Below are positions 8,217 to 17,048 of a DNA stretch of 64,000 nt, piece by piece. The translations under genes were made by a program, and so were the position numbers. The notes beneath the pieces are model-generated. The model did not search any database and was not told where the DNA came from. It was given only the letters and a program-made list of their open reading frames with translations. Location: assembly GCA_025808415.1 (NCBI GenBank), contig CP075525.1:558001-622000 (forward strand). Direction: 5' to 3'. This DNA is from Cyclobacteriaceae bacterium. GTDB taxonomy: Bacteria; Bacteroidota; Bacteroidia; Cytophagales; Cyclobacteriaceae. Each line of letters starts with the position of its first letter. The stretch's first letter is position 1.

Positions 8217-8873
8217 TTAAAGTTCAGCCAGAATGGTTTTGCCGCCCGTGGTTTTTTGGCCCAGGCTTACTTTTACCGAGGCATCAAGGGGCAGGAAAAT
8301 GTCGACCCGCGAACCAAATTTGATGAAGCCGAACTCCTGGCCCTGCTCCAGTTTTTGGCCTTCGTTTACATAGCATTTAATTCTTCGTGCAAGGGCACCT
8401 GCAATCTGACGAAACAACACCTCAACGCCATTGTCCATTTTTGCTACCACTGTCGTGCGTTCGTTTTCTGTACTTGATTTAGGATGCCAGGCTACCAGAT
8501 ATTTACCCGGGTGGTAGCGGTAATAACTGATGCTTCCACCAACGGGCATGCGGTTAACGTGCACATTAATGGGCGACATGAAAATTGATATCTGTTTGCG
8601 TTTACTTTTAAGGTACTCAGTTTCCTCAGCGTCTTCAATAACAACCACTTTGCCATCAGCAGGGGCAATAACATACCGGGGATTTTTTTCTACGGTAAAA
8701 ATGGGACTTCTGAAAAATTGGAGAACCACCAGGTAGAAAACAACACACACACCGATCACGATATTGCGGGCAAGCGTTGCTTCCGGTAAAAAATAATCGA
8801 AGGCCCAGATAATGCCCACAAATAAAACCAACAATACAAATAGCAGTGTGCGTCCTTCTTTGTGAATAGTCAT
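8217..8873 (-). CDS. psd: Phosphatidylserine decarboxylase
   Basis: Makes phosphatidylethanolamine from phosphatidylserine at the inner membrane. The 218-residue protein is the short archaeal-type Psd seen in Bacteroidota, with two N-terminal membrane segments (about 9-30 and 36-56). The self-cleavage site that generates the pyruvoyl group is G187-S188 in KFGSRVDIF. PINVHVNRMPVGG and HPGKYLVAWHPKS are other conserved blocks. It sits two genes from gdhA and is probably transcribed from its own promoter. Confidence 0.93.
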   Translation of the reverse strand: MTIHKEGRTLLFVLLVLFVGIIWAFDYFLPEATLARNIVIGVCVVFYLVVLQFFRSPIFTVEKNPRYVIAPADGKVVVIEDAEETEYLKSKRKQISIFMSPINVHVNRMPVGGSISYYRYHPGKYLVAWHPKSSTENERTTVVAKMDNGVEVLFRQIAGALARRIKCYVNEGQKLEQGQEFGFIKFGSRVDIFLPLDASVKVSLGQKTTGGKTILAEL

Positions 8874-8924
8874 GATGGTGAATAGTTGTAATTAGTATTT
8901 AGAGTTTTGTGTGCATTAATGGTG

Positions 8925-8932
8925 CAAAATTA
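8925..8932 (-). promoter_or_regulatory. -7 box of psd
   Basis: On the minus strand the sequence reads TAATTTTG, a full match to TAnnTTTG, about 50 bases before the psd ATG. No TTG is seen at the -33 distance, where the gdhA terminator begins. Confidence 0.45.
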
Positions 8933-8952
8933 GTTTAAAATACCGACCCATA

Positions 8953-8986
8953 AAAAAGGTGGCGCCATGAAGGGTGCCACCTTTTT
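8953..8986 (-). terminator. Terminator of gdhA
   Basis: An 11-base stem (8953-8963 with 8976-8986, AAAAAGGTGGC against GCCACCTTTTT) encloses a 12-base loop. On the minus strand it ends in a T run. It lies 29 bases after the gdhA stop. Confidence 0.8.
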
Positions 8987-9014
8987 AGTAATGATTGCTT
9001 ATTGAATCCCTACA

Positions 9015-10289
9015 TCAATATCCTCCACGGAATTTATATGTCTTGGCTACTTTATCAATGGCAACCATATACGCAGCGATGCGCATGGATACTTTGTATT
9101 CGTTGGCGATTTTATAAACATTGTTGAAAGCATCTTTCATAATCCTGTCCGACCTGCGGTTAACCCGCTCGGCTTCCCACTTATATCCTAAGCGGTTTTG
9201 AACCCACTCGAAATAAGATACCGTAACACCACCGGCATTGGCCAAAATATCCGGCACCACAATAATTCCTTTTTCATTAATGATACTGTCAGCCTTTGAT
9301 GAGGTTGGGCCATTGGCTCCTTCTACAATCAATTTTGCTTTTATGTTCGGGGCGTTGGATGCTTTAATGACATCTTCCGTTGCAGCTGGTACCAACACGT
9401 CTACCGGTAGGGTAAGGATTTCATCACCTTTAATTTTCTCAGCGCCACCAAATCCTTCAAGTGAGCCTTTATGTTGTGCGCTGTAGGTAACGGCCGCTTC
9501 AATATCAATTCCTTTTTCATTGTAATAAGCGCCACCAATATCACTCACCGCCTGAACAATGAGCCCGCGTTCGGCTAAAAGCCGTGCAGCCCATGAACCC
9601 ACGTTACCAAAACCTTGTACGGCACAGGTAGCTTTATATGGATTGATTTTCATTTTTTCCATGGCCGACATGGTGGAAACCATTACTCCGCGACCTGTGG
9701 CTTCGGTTCTTCCGAGTGATCCACCCAATACCAGGGGCTTGCCGGTTACTACTGCGTTCACCGTCATACCTTGTGTTTTGGAATATTCGTCCATTAACCA
9801 CGCCATTTCGCGCGGGCCCGTTCCCATGTCAGGCGCGGGGATATCACGGTCGGGCCCAAAAATGTCGATCATCGCGCTGGTGTATGCACGGGTAAGGCGT
9901 TCAATTTCACCGGCACTCATCTGGCGGGGGTTACAAGTTATGCCACCCTTTGCACCGCCATAGGGAATATCAACAACGGCACACTTCCAGGTCATCCAGG
10001 CTGCCAATGCTTTCACTTCATCCAGGTTAACGTGCGGATCATATCGGATACCACCCTTTGAAGGGCCAAGAATATTTGAGTGCACCACGCGGTAGCCTTC
10101 AAATACTTTAATGCTGCCGTCATCCATGGTTACCGGCAGGGAAACAATTACCTGGCGGGCAGGCGATTTTAAAACGTTATAAACTTCTTCTTCAAGCCCG
10201 AGTAACTGTGACGCTTCGTGAAAGCGCGACATCATTGCTTCAAACGGGTTTTCTTTGTCTTTAAGGGGAGCAGGTTCTATATATGCCAT
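9015..10289 (-). CDS. gdhA: Glutamate dehydrogenase
   Basis: Interconverts 2-oxoglutarate plus ammonium and glutamate using NAD(P)H. The 424-residue protein is of the Glu/Leu/Phe/Val dehydrogenase family. The substrate loop KGGIRYDPHVNLDEVKAL is followed by the catalytic lysine block MTWKCAVVDIPYGGAKGG. The Rossmann motif is GFGNVG. Its length and motifs match the hexameric small-subunit type. gltBD lies elsewhere in the window, so two ammonium assimilation routes coexist. Cofactor preference cannot be read reliably. Confidence 0.94.
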   Translation of the reverse strand: MAYIEPAPLKDKENPFEAMMSRFHEASQLLGLEEEVYNVLKSPARQVIVSLPVTMDDGSIKVFEGYRVVHSNILGPSKGGIRYDPHVNLDEVKALAAWMTWKCAVVDIPYGGAKGGITCNPRQMSAGEIERLTRAYTSAMIDIFGPDRDIPAPDMGTGPREMAWLMDEYSKTQGMTVNAVVTGKPLVLGGSLGRTEATGRGVMVSTMSAMEKMKINPYKATCAVQGFGNVGSWAARLLAERGLIVQAVSDIGGAYYNEKGIDIEAAVTYSAQHKGSLEGFGGAEKIKGDEILTLPVDVLVPAATEDVIKASNAPNIKAKLIVEGANGPTSSKADSIINEKGIIVVPDILANAGGVTVSYFEWVQNRLGYKWEAERVNRRSDRIMKDAFNNVYKIANEYKVSMRIAAYMVAIDKVAKTYKFRGGY

Positions 10290-10376
10290 AGTTGTAAAAA
10301 GTAGCGGTAAAAGTAGGTTTTTCTAAAGCAGCACCATCTGATTTAAATCACTTAAAACAGAACGTTAAATCGGTTG

Positions 10377-10384
10377 CAAAGATA
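10377..10384 (-). promoter_or_regulatory. -7 box of gdhA
   Basis: TATCTTTG on the minus strand, a full TAnnTTTG match, would give a leader of roughly 85 bases before the gdhA ATG at 10289. No TTG lies at the expected -33 distance. Confidence 0.45.
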
Positions 10385-10450
10385 GGGTAAATTCCAATCC
10401 TGCCTTATGGGGTTAGAAGGAAAAAGGTATGAACGGTAAAGTGTAGCCAC

Positions 10451-11281
10451 TCAAAAAATTTCAAGATAAGCGGCAATAAAGGGTGCCGAAATAAACAAGC
10501 CATCAAACCGGTCTAAAAAACCACCGTGCCCCGGGAGGCTATCACCGGAATCCTTTATTTCAATGCTTCTTTTTAAAAGGGATTCCACCAGGTCGCCAAA
10601 GGTTCCCCCTATAATAATCAGAAAGGAAACAATTAACCAGTTAACAATGGTAAGGCTTTGAAAGTACAGGCTTATTCCGTAGGTCATAGCAATGGCCAGG
10701 GCTGCCCCGCCCCAAAACCCTTCCCACGATTTTTTGGGTGAGATACGTTCAAAGAGTTTATGCTTACCAAATAAGGTGCCGGCAAAATAGGCCCCGGTAT
10801 CGCTGGCCCACAGGATTAGCAAGGCACCCAGTATTATTTCATAATTGTAATAGCCGTTTTCAAAAGCAGCATGGTTTAACAACGCGAACGGAACGGCTAT
10901 ATAAAAGATACCCAGAAATGTAAAGGCTATGTTGGTAAAAGGTTTTCGCTCGGTTTTTTTATAAAGCTTCACCAGGTAAACCAACGATGCCAGCGGAAAA
11001 AACAAAAGGTAGTACCGGGGAGAGATGGTATTGCGCTCAATAAAAAATGAAAGGGCAAACAAGGTTATGCCACTAAACGTACCGAGTGTTTTCAGGGGTA
11101 TTAAGCCATCAAGGCCGGCCAGTTTATAAAACTCAAGTAACGAGAAAAAACAAATAACGAAAAACACCGCGAAGTAAGTCCATTCACCATAAGCCACACC
11201 TGCAATAATGGCGGCTGCTCCAATAATGGCGGTGACTAATCGTTGGGTAAGGTTGCTATAGCCGGATAAAATTTTCGTCAC
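10451..11281 (-). CDS. cdsA: Phosphatidate cytidylyltransferase
   Basis: Makes CDP-diacylglycerol from phosphatidic acid and CTP, the branch point of phospholipid synthesis. The 276-residue multi-spanning protein has the C-terminal CdsA signature, visible as SWEGFWGG, then GDLVESLLKRSIEIKDSG and LPGHGGFLDRFDGL. I chose the GTG at 11281, which overlaps the upstream stop as GTGA. An upstream ATG at 11374 would add 31 residues with no resemblance to the family. It is translationally coupled to the CPBP protease gene. Confidence 0.93.
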   Translation of the reverse strand: MTKILSGYSNLTQRLVTAIIGAAAIIAGVAYGEWTYFAVFFVICFFSLLEFYKLAGLDGLIPLKTLGTFSGITLFALSFFIERNTISPRYYLLFFPLASLVYLVKLYKKTERKPFTNIAFTFLGIFYIAVPFALLNHAAFENGYYNYEIILGALLILWASDTGAYFAGTLFGKHKLFERISPKKSWEGFWGGAALAIAMTYGISLYFQSLTIVNWLIVSFLIIIGGTFGDLVESLLKRSIEIKDSGDSLPGHGGFLDRFDGLFISAPFIAAYLEIF

Positions 11282-12204
11282 GGAGTAAAGGTTGATTGTT
11301 TGGTGGCGTAAAGCTTTCTGAAATAAAGCAAAAGTACAAATGTGGTAATAAGGCCGGTGATTACCCAAGGCCATGGCGCTGCTTGATCACTATCCATGTC
11401 CACGTCAATTAAACCCTGCTGATAGAGGTAGAGCATGATCAGTGTAAAGCCGTTATGGAAAAAGTGTGCGATCATGGGTATAAATAAATTGCCGGACCAT
11501 AAGTATAAATAACCAAACAAAGCCCCTAACATTACCCTGGGCACAAAGCCAAAAAACTGTGTATGTATGGCGCTGAACAAAATAGCCGCAACCCAAATGG
11601 CCATGTGGGCATTGCCAGTGGCACGCTTCAGTTCATTTTGAATCAACCCGCGAAATACAAGTTCTTCCCCTATACCCGGTATTACTGCAATTACAAAAAC
11701 ACCGATGATCAAATCCCGTTGGGATTGAAAGTTGGTGATTGTTTTGGTGAGCCTCATTAATGCATCTTCGCGTTCGCGTGCCCACTCACCAAAGCTTTTC
11801 ATGAATTCCGGAAACTGGATATTCATGTTCCACTCAATAACAGGTGTAAGCGCAACCTGAAAGCCGATGCCAATGATGACGATTAAAGGGATAAGCGCAA
11901 ACCAGGGTTCCTGTAAAGTAAAAAATGGCCGCAGCGGTTTTTGTTCAAGAAATCGAATGTGTAACAACGGGAACAAAATCAATCCAACAAAGCTGGCGAT
12001 GCCTTGGGTGATCATAAGGGGAATGTATACCGAGTAATCCGGATCGGAAGTAAGCGCATGCAAAAGGTCATCTCCTTCGTAAAAGGAAGAGGCAACACCA
12101 ATACCCAGGGCAGGCCCGATAAGCAAAAAGCCTGTGCCTACCATAATGATGATGAACAAGAGTGATACTAAAGGATGCCTGTCGGATACGCTGGCGCTAT
12201 GCAT
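11278..12204 (-). CDS. CPBP family intramembrane metalloprotease
   Basis: The 308-residue membrane protein of the CAAX protease/bacteriocin-processing (Abi) family has eight or so hydrophobic segments. The catalytic motif EELVFRG has E180, E181 and R185. The second and third metal motifs are FSAIHTQFFG and MIAHFFHNG. Family members cleave substrates within the membrane; no substrate is indicated here. The gene overlaps cdsA by four bases, so the two are co-expressed. Confidence 0.9.
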   Translation of the reverse strand: MHSASVSDRHPLVSLLFIIIMVGTGFLLIGPALGIGVASSFYEGDDLLHALTSDPDYSVYIPLMITQGIASFVGLILFPLLHIRFLEQKPLRPFFTLQEPWFALIPLIVIIGIGFQVALTPVIEWNMNIQFPEFMKSFGEWAREREDALMRLTKTITNFQSQRDLIIGVFVIAVIPGIGEELVFRGLIQNELKRATGNAHMAIWVAAILFSAIHTQFFGFVPRVMLGALFGYLYLWSGNLFIPMIAHFFHNGFTLIMLYLYQQGLIDVDMDSDQAAPWPWVITGLITTFVLLLYFRKLYATKQSTFTP

Positions 12205-12262
12205 AGAATTTTACCTTCTTTTGAAGGAGCCCAAAAATCAGTAAATCCTTCCAAATACGTAT

Positions 12263-12270
12263 TATCTTTG
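12263..12270 (+). promoter_or_regulatory. -7 box upstream of dusB
   Basis: TATCTTTG fully matches TAnnTTTG. If used, the message carries a leader of about 85 bases that includes the palindrome at 12298-12332. No matching -33 TTG is seen. Confidence 0.45.
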
Positions 12271-12297
12271 CGGTTTAAATAGCCTAAAACCTCTTAG

Positions 12298-12332
12298 TAA
12301 ACCTCCAAGGTTTTTAAGACCTTGGAGGTTTA
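12298..12332. repeat. Perfect 14-base palindrome in the dusB leader
   Basis: TAAACCTCCAAGGT (12298-12311) and its exact complement ACCTTGGAGGTTTA (12319-12332) flank a seven-base loop. It is strong enough to fold in RNA on either strand. No T run follows on the plus strand. It could be a terminator of an upstream transcript, a leader hairpin of dusB, or a dispersed palindromic repeat. Confidence 0.75.
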
Positions 12333-12362
12333 AAGATGGAGGTTTAGGGGGTTAAATTGATT

Positions 12363-13358
12363 ATGGTCAAAATCGGCAAAATAGAACTGGGGGATTTTCC
12401 GCTGCTGCTGGCACCGATGGAGGATGTGAGCGATCCGCCCTTTCGTGCCGTGTGCAAGGAGAATGGGGCCGATTTAATGTATACGGAATTTATTTCTTCT
12501 GAAGGTTTGATCCGTGATGCCGCCAAGAGCAAACAGAAACTCGACATTTTTGAATACGAGCGGCCCATCGGCATACAACTTTTTGGCAGCGACATTGAAC
12601 ACATGATTCAGTCGACAGAAATTGCCACAACTGTTCAACCCGATTTAATCGACATTAACTATGGTTGTCCGGTGAAGAATGTTGCCTGCCGCGGAGCTGG
12701 TGCAGCTTTGTTACAGGATATTCCGAAGATGGTAAAGATGACGGAAGCGGTTGTAAAAGCTACTCACCTTCCGGTTACAGTAAAAACCCGTTTGGGGTGG
12801 GACGACAGCACGAAGAATATACTTGAAGTAGCCGAGCGGCTTCAGGATATTGGCATACAGGCCTTAACAGTACATGGGCGAACACGCGCACAGATGTATA
12901 AAGGTTCAGCCGACTGGACATTGATCGGAAGGCTCAAAGAAAATCCGCGACTGCAAATTCCAATTTTTGGCAATGGCGATATCGACTCACCACAAAAAGC
13001 CTTGGAATACAAAAACCGTTATGGTGTTGATGGTGTAATGATCGGCCGGGCGGCCATTGGCTACCCTTGGATATTCAACGAAATTAAACATTATGTTCAA
13101 CACGGTGAACGTCCGTTGCCACCGGATATTTCGGAACGAGTTCGGGTTACCAAAAAACACCTCGAATTTTCCATCCGTTGGAAAGGGGATAAAACAGGTG
13201 TGTTGGAAATGCGCAGGCATTACACTAATTATTTCAAAGGCATCCCGGATTTCAAACCCTTTCGCATGCGCCTGGTTGAAACCCTTGACGTGCCTGAACT
13301 CTTTGCCATACTGGACGAAGTAAGCGAGGCCTATTCAGGCATTGCCACACCGGCTTAA
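12363..13358 (+). CDS. dusB: tRNA-dihydrouridine synthase
   Basis: An FMN enzyme that reduces uridines in the tRNA D-loop. The 331-residue TIM-barrel protein opens with LLLAPMEDVSDPPFR. It carries the catalytic cysteine in NYGCPVKNVACRGAGAALL, the lysine region VKTRLGWDD, HGRTRAQMYKGSADW and the FMN phosphate loop NGDI...GVMIGRAAIGYPW. I chose the ATG at 12363 over an in-frame TTG six bases earlier. It is of the DusB type common in Bacteroidota. Confidence 0.93.
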   Translation: MVKIGKIELGDFPLLLAPMEDVSDPPFRAVCKENGADLMYTEFISSEGLIRDAAKSKQKLDIFEYERPIGIQLFGSDIEHMIQSTEIATTVQPDLIDINYGCPVKNVACRGAGAALLQDIPKMVKMTEAVVKATHLPVTVKTRLGWDDSTKNILEVAERLQDIGIQALTVHGRTRAQMYKGSADWTLIGRLKENPRLQIPIFGNGDIDSPQKALEYKNRYGVDGVMIGRAAIGYPWIFNEIKHYVQHGERPLPPDISERVRVTKKHLEFSIRWKGDKTGVLEMRRHYTNYFKGIPDFKPFRMRLVETLDVPELFAILDEVSEAYSGIATPA

Positions 13359-13379
13359 AATAATCGCAAGAAAACAGAT

Positions 13380-13409
13380 TTGAAATGGCTGGCTGTTTGT
13401 CAATCTTTG
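13380..13409 (+). promoter_or_regulatory. Promoter of the EamA transporter gene
   Basis: TTG at 13380-13382, exactly 19 bases, then AATCTTTG at 13402-13409 (7 of 8 to TAnnTTTG). The ATG at 13425 follows 15 bases later. The in-frame TTG at 13380 is therefore better read as the -33 element than as a start codon. Confidence 0.6.
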
Positions 13410-13424
13410 CACCCGGTTTACTTT

Positions 13425-14309
13425 ATGTCCGAGTCTACAAAAGGCACTGCCGTATTTTTGCTAATTACGTGTTCCTTGATCTGGGGAACCTCGTTCATAC
13501 TCATAAAGCAAGGGTTGAAAGTTTTTGATCCGGACGAAGTGGGTGCCATGCGTGTTTCAGCAGCAGCCCTGTTCTTATTGCCGGCCGCGTTGGTAAAGTT
13601 GCGCGAACTTAAATCGAGACATTTCCCAAGGCTATTGCTTTCCGGCCTTATGGGCATTTTCATTCCGGCTTTTCTTTTTTCGGTGGCACAAACCCGAATG
13701 GATAGTTCCATAGCCGGAATACTAAACACGCTTACACCAATCTTTACCATGTTAATAGGTGCCGTTATTTTTAAACAACGTTTTCGGGCCATTGCTGTAG
13801 TGGGTATCGTACTTGGCTTTGCCGGAACATTTATGCTCATGCTTTCGCGATCGGAAGGTAAAGTGGAGGGCATTAATCTTTATGCTTTGTTGATTGTAAT
13901 TGCCTGCGTGTTGTACGGATCAAACCTGAACTTCATCAAGTTTAAAATTGCCGATGTTGGTTCGTTGGCCATCACCAGTGTTTCGTTGTTGCTGATTGGC
14001 CCGCTGGCGCTTACCTATCTATTTGTCTTCACCGATTTTACCGACAAGTTTTCAACGCATGAAGGGGCATGGCCGGCTTTTGGCTATATTGTGTTATTGG
14101 GTATGATGAGTACTGCCATCGCCACCTTTCTGTTTAACAGACTGGTGAAAATCAGCACACCACTTTTTGCCAGTTCAGTAACCTATGTAATGCCCATTGT
14201 GGCGGTGATGTGGGGCGTGCTGGATGGGGAGCGTTTGTACCTGGGCCATTATATCGGCATGGTTGCCATTATCGGTGGGGTTTACCTGGCCAATCGCAAG
14301 AAGTCCTAA
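13425..14309 (+). CDS. EamA/DMT family transporter
   Basis: The 294-residue inner-membrane protein has ten predicted helices in two EamA repeats. The first opens with SLIWGTSFILIKQGL and the second with ALLIVIACVLYGSNLNFIKFK. Family members export amino acids or other small metabolites. The substrate cannot be told, and no linked pathway gene suggests one. The start is set by the promoter immediately upstream. Confidence 0.88.
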   Translation: MSESTKGTAVFLLITCSLIWGTSFILIKQGLKVFDPDEVGAMRVSAAALFLLPAALVKLRELKSRHFPRLLLSGLMGIFIPAFLFSVAQTRMDSSIAGILNTLTPIFTMLIGAVIFKQRFRAIAVVGIVLGFAGTFMLMLSRSEGKVEGINLYALLIVIACVLYGSNLNFIKFKIADVGSLAITSVSLLLIGPLALTYLFVFTDFTDKFSTHEGAWPAFGYIVLLGMMSTAIATFLFNRLVKISTPLFASSVTYVMPIVAVMWGVLDGERLYLGHYIGMVAIIGGVYLANRKKS

Positions 14310-14325
14310 AATTTTCCGGTTCGCC

Positions 14326-14355
14326 TTGAACCTTAAGTCATTACTTCTACTTTTG
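14326..14355 (+). promoter_or_regulatory. Promoter of purH
   Basis: TTG at 14326-14328, a 19-base spacer and TACTTTTG at 14348-14355. Both elements and the spacing match the Bacteroidota consensus in full. The purH ATG at 14384 follows with a short leader. Confidence 0.75.
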
Positions 14356-14383
14356 CGGTTTCGATAACCATCCTCATCACGTC

Positions 14384-15910
14384 ATGTCCAATCGTAAGAT
14401 TGCCCGCGCCCTTATTTCAGTTTACAACAAAGAGAACCTCGACCCGATCGTGCACCTTTTGGGTAAAGTCGGTGTAGAGTTTGTCTCTACCGGGGGCACA
14501 CAACAATACATAGAAAAGCTGGGCTATCCGGTAATTCCGGTGGAAACACTCACGGGCTATCCCTCTATTTTTGGCGGCCGTGTTAAAACACTGCACCCGG
14601 CAATTTTTGGGGGCATATTGTTTAGGCGCAATGAAGCGGACGACCTTGCGGAAGCAAAAGCGCACTCCATACAGGCTATTGATTTGGTCATCGTGGATTT
14701 ATATCCGTTTGAAGAAACCGTTGCAGCCGGAGGTTCGGAAGAGGAGATTATAGAGAAGATTGACATAGGTGGCATTTCACTGATTCGTGGTGCGGCAAAA
14801 AATTTCAAGGATGTGCTCATCGTTTCTTCCCGCAAGCAATATGCACAAGTATTACAGTTGCTCGAATCAAAAAACTGTTCATCCGACCTGGCTGATCGAA
14901 AAACTTTTGCGGCCATGGCATTTGATGTCACCTCGCATTACGACTCAGCGATTTTTAATTATTTCAAACAGGATCTAACAATTTCTTCTTTTAAGAAAAG
15001 CGTTCAGCAGGGCAGAGCGCTCCGGTATGGTGAGAACCCCCATCAACATGGAACGTTTTTCGGAAACCTGGAGGAATTATTCGAACAGCTTCATGGTAAA
15101 GAATTATCCTACAACAACCTTGTAGATGTTGATGCTGCTGTGAACTTGCTGCAGGAATTTGAAAATGAAACCGCTTTTGTCATTATTAAACATACCAACG
15201 CTTGTGGTGCAGCAACAGATACCACGGTTAAGGGCGCCTACCTGAAAGCTTTTCAGGCCGATACCGTTTCAGCCTTTGGTGGTGTGTTGGCAACCAATAA
15301 GCCGGTTGATTTGGAAGCTGCTGAAGAATTAAATAAACTGTTTTTCGAAATACTGATTGCCCCGGCTTACCATAATGATGCACTTACCCTGCTCAAATCA
15401 AAGAAGAACAGAATGCTATTGCTGCAAAAGCAACCCCTTTCTGAAAAGACACAATTCAAAAGTTTGCTCAATGGCGTAATTGAGCAAGATGCCGACCGCA
15501 AAACAGATTCCGAATCAGATTTGCAAGTAGTAACAACCGTTGCCCCTTCACCCGACCAGGTAAAGGCTTTATTGTTTGCCAGCAAAATTGCCAAGCATAC
15601 CAAATCGAACACCATTGTGCTGGCGGTGAATGGCCAGTTATTGGCGAGCGGTGTCGGGCAGACATCACGTGTTGATGCGCTCAAGCAAGCCATTGAAAAG
15701 GCCAAAGCTTTTGGATTTAACCTTAGCGGAGCGGTTATGGCATCCGATGCTTTTTTCCCTTTTCCGGATTGTGTAGAGATTGCCTATGGGCAGGGTATTA
15801 AAGCTGTCATTCAGCCTGGCGGTTCAGTACGCGATCAGGATTCGATCGACTATTGTAATGCCCATGGTATGGCAATGACCTTCACGGGCATCCGTCACTT
15901 TAAGCATTGA
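14384..15910 (+). CDS. purH: Bifunctional AICAR transformylase/IMP cyclohydrolase
   Basis: Performs the last two steps of IMP synthesis. The 508-residue protein has the N-terminal MGS-like cyclohydrolase domain (KIARALISVYNKENLDP, VSTGGT, VKTLHPAIFGGIL) up to about residue 195. The transformylase domain follows, with the catalytic lysine-histidine pair in IIKHTNACGAA and the C-terminal block IQPGGSVRDQDSIDYCN. The length is normal. It has its own strong promoter and is followed 108 bases later by mreB. Confidence 0.96.
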   Translation: MSNRKIARALISVYNKENLDPIVHLLGKVGVEFVSTGGTQQYIEKLGYPVIPVETLTGYPSIFGGRVKTLHPAIFGGILFRRNEADDLAEAKAHSIQAIDLVIVDLYPFEETVAAGGSEEEIIEKIDIGGISLIRGAAKNFKDVLIVSSRKQYAQVLQLLESKNCSSDLADRKTFAAMAFDVTSHYDSAIFNYFKQDLTISSFKKSVQQGRALRYGENPHQHGTFFGNLEELFEQLHGKELSYNNLVDVDAAVNLLQEFENETAFVIIKHTNACGAATDTTVKGAYLKAFQADTVSAFGGVLATNKPVDLEAAEELNKLFFEILIAPAYHNDALTLLKSKKNRMLLLQKQPLSEKTQFKSLLNGVIEQDADRKTDSESDLQVVTTVAPSPDQVKALLFASKIAKHTKSNTIVLAVNGQLLASGVGQTSRVDALKQAIEKAKAFGFNLSGAVMASDAFFPFPDCVEIAYGQGIKAVIQPGGSVRDQDSIDYCNAHGMAMTFTGIRHFKH

Positions 15911-16018
15911 TCGGCAAAATCACGAAAAAGCAGTTAAAATATTACTGCAAGGGGGCACCCAATGAATATTTTGGTAAATTCAAACCTTAATCCATAAACC
16001 AATTTTTTAAACCGATAC

Positions 16019-17044
16019 ATGGGCTTTTTTGATTTTTTCACCAGCGACATTGCTATAGACCTTGGCACAGCAAACACTCTTATTATCTACAAAGACAAAA
16101 TCGTGGTGGACGAACCATCCATAATTGCCTTGGACAAAGCTACCAGCAAGGTACTCGCCATTGGCCGGGAGGCCATGCAGATGCATGAAAAGACTCACGA
16201 TCATATAAAAACCATACGCCCCTTAAAAGAAGGAGTGATTGCCGACTTCCAGGCGGCCGAGTTGATGATCCGCGGATTGATCAAGATGATCGACACAGGT
16301 AAGCGTTTATTCCCGCCATCCTACCGCATGGTAATCTGCATTCCATCGGGCATTACAGAGGTTGAGAAACGAGCTGTGCGCGATAGTGCCGAACATGCCG
16401 GTGCCAAAGAGGTGTACATGATTTACGAGCCAATCTCCGCAGCTATTGGTACAGGCATTGACATTGAACAGCCAATCGGCAATATGATTGTGGACATTGG
16501 CGGAGGAACTACGGATATTGCCGTAATAGCCCTTTCCGGTATTGTATGCGATCAGTCCATTCGTGTTGCAGGTGATACCTTTAACCGCGACATACTCGAT
16601 TACATGAGGCGTCAGCACAACCTGCTGATTGGTGAGCGCTCGGCCGAGCGGATAAAGATTGAGGCCGGCTCGGCATTGACCGAGCTGGATGACGGCCCGG
16701 ATGACTACGAAGTTCGTGGCCGGGATTTAATGACCGGCATACCCAAGACTATTAAGATCTCCTATTCCGAAGTTGCCTTTGCGTTGGACAAGTCGGTATC
16801 AAAACTTGAGGAGGCCGTGTTGAAGGCGCTGGAGACATCTCCTCCGGAACTATCAGCCGATATTTATGAGCGTGGCATTTACCTTACGGGTGGAGGTGCA
16901 CTGCTTCGGGGATTGGATAAGCGACTTGCCCTTAAAACCAAATTGCCCATACATGTGGCAGAAGATCCACTGCGTGCCGTGGTGCGCGGAACCGGGGCTG
17001 CACTTAAAAACCTGCATCAATATCGCGCGGTGTTGATGACATGA
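16019..17044 (+). CDS. mreB: Rod-shape determining actin homologue MreB
   Basis: Forms membrane-associated filaments that guide cell-wall synthesis in rod-shaped cells. The 341-residue protein has the actin-family phosphate-1 loop IDLGTANTLIIYKD, the phosphate-2 loop VDIGGGTTDIAVIAL and the adenosine motif LTGGGALLRGLDKRL. The amphipathic N-terminus MGFFDFF could bind the membrane. It is the first gene of a five-gene shape operon; mreC starts five bases after its stop. Confidence 0.96.
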   Translation: MGFFDFFTSDIAIDLGTANTLIIYKDKIVVDEPSIIALDKATSKVLAIGREAMQMHEKTHDHIKTIRPLKEGVIADFQAAELMIRGLIKMIDTGKRLFPPSYRMVICIPSGITEVEKRAVRDSAEHAGAKEVYMIYEPISAAIGTGIDIEQPIGNMIVDIGGGTTDIAVIALSGIVCDQSIRVAGDTFNRDILDYMRRQHNLLIGERSAERIKIEAGSALTELDDGPDDYEVRGRDLMTGIPKTIKISYSEVAFALDKSVSKLEEAVLKALETSPPELSADIYERGIYLTGGGALLRGLDKRLALKTKLPIHVAEDPLRAVVRGTGAALKNLHQYRAVLMT

Positions 17045-17048
17045 TTCC

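Noticed and set aside
15911..16018. Terminator or promoter between purH and mreB
   Set aside because: A GCAGT/ACTGC stem is too weak without a T run, and no TAnnTTTG with correct spacing is seen. I could not support either.
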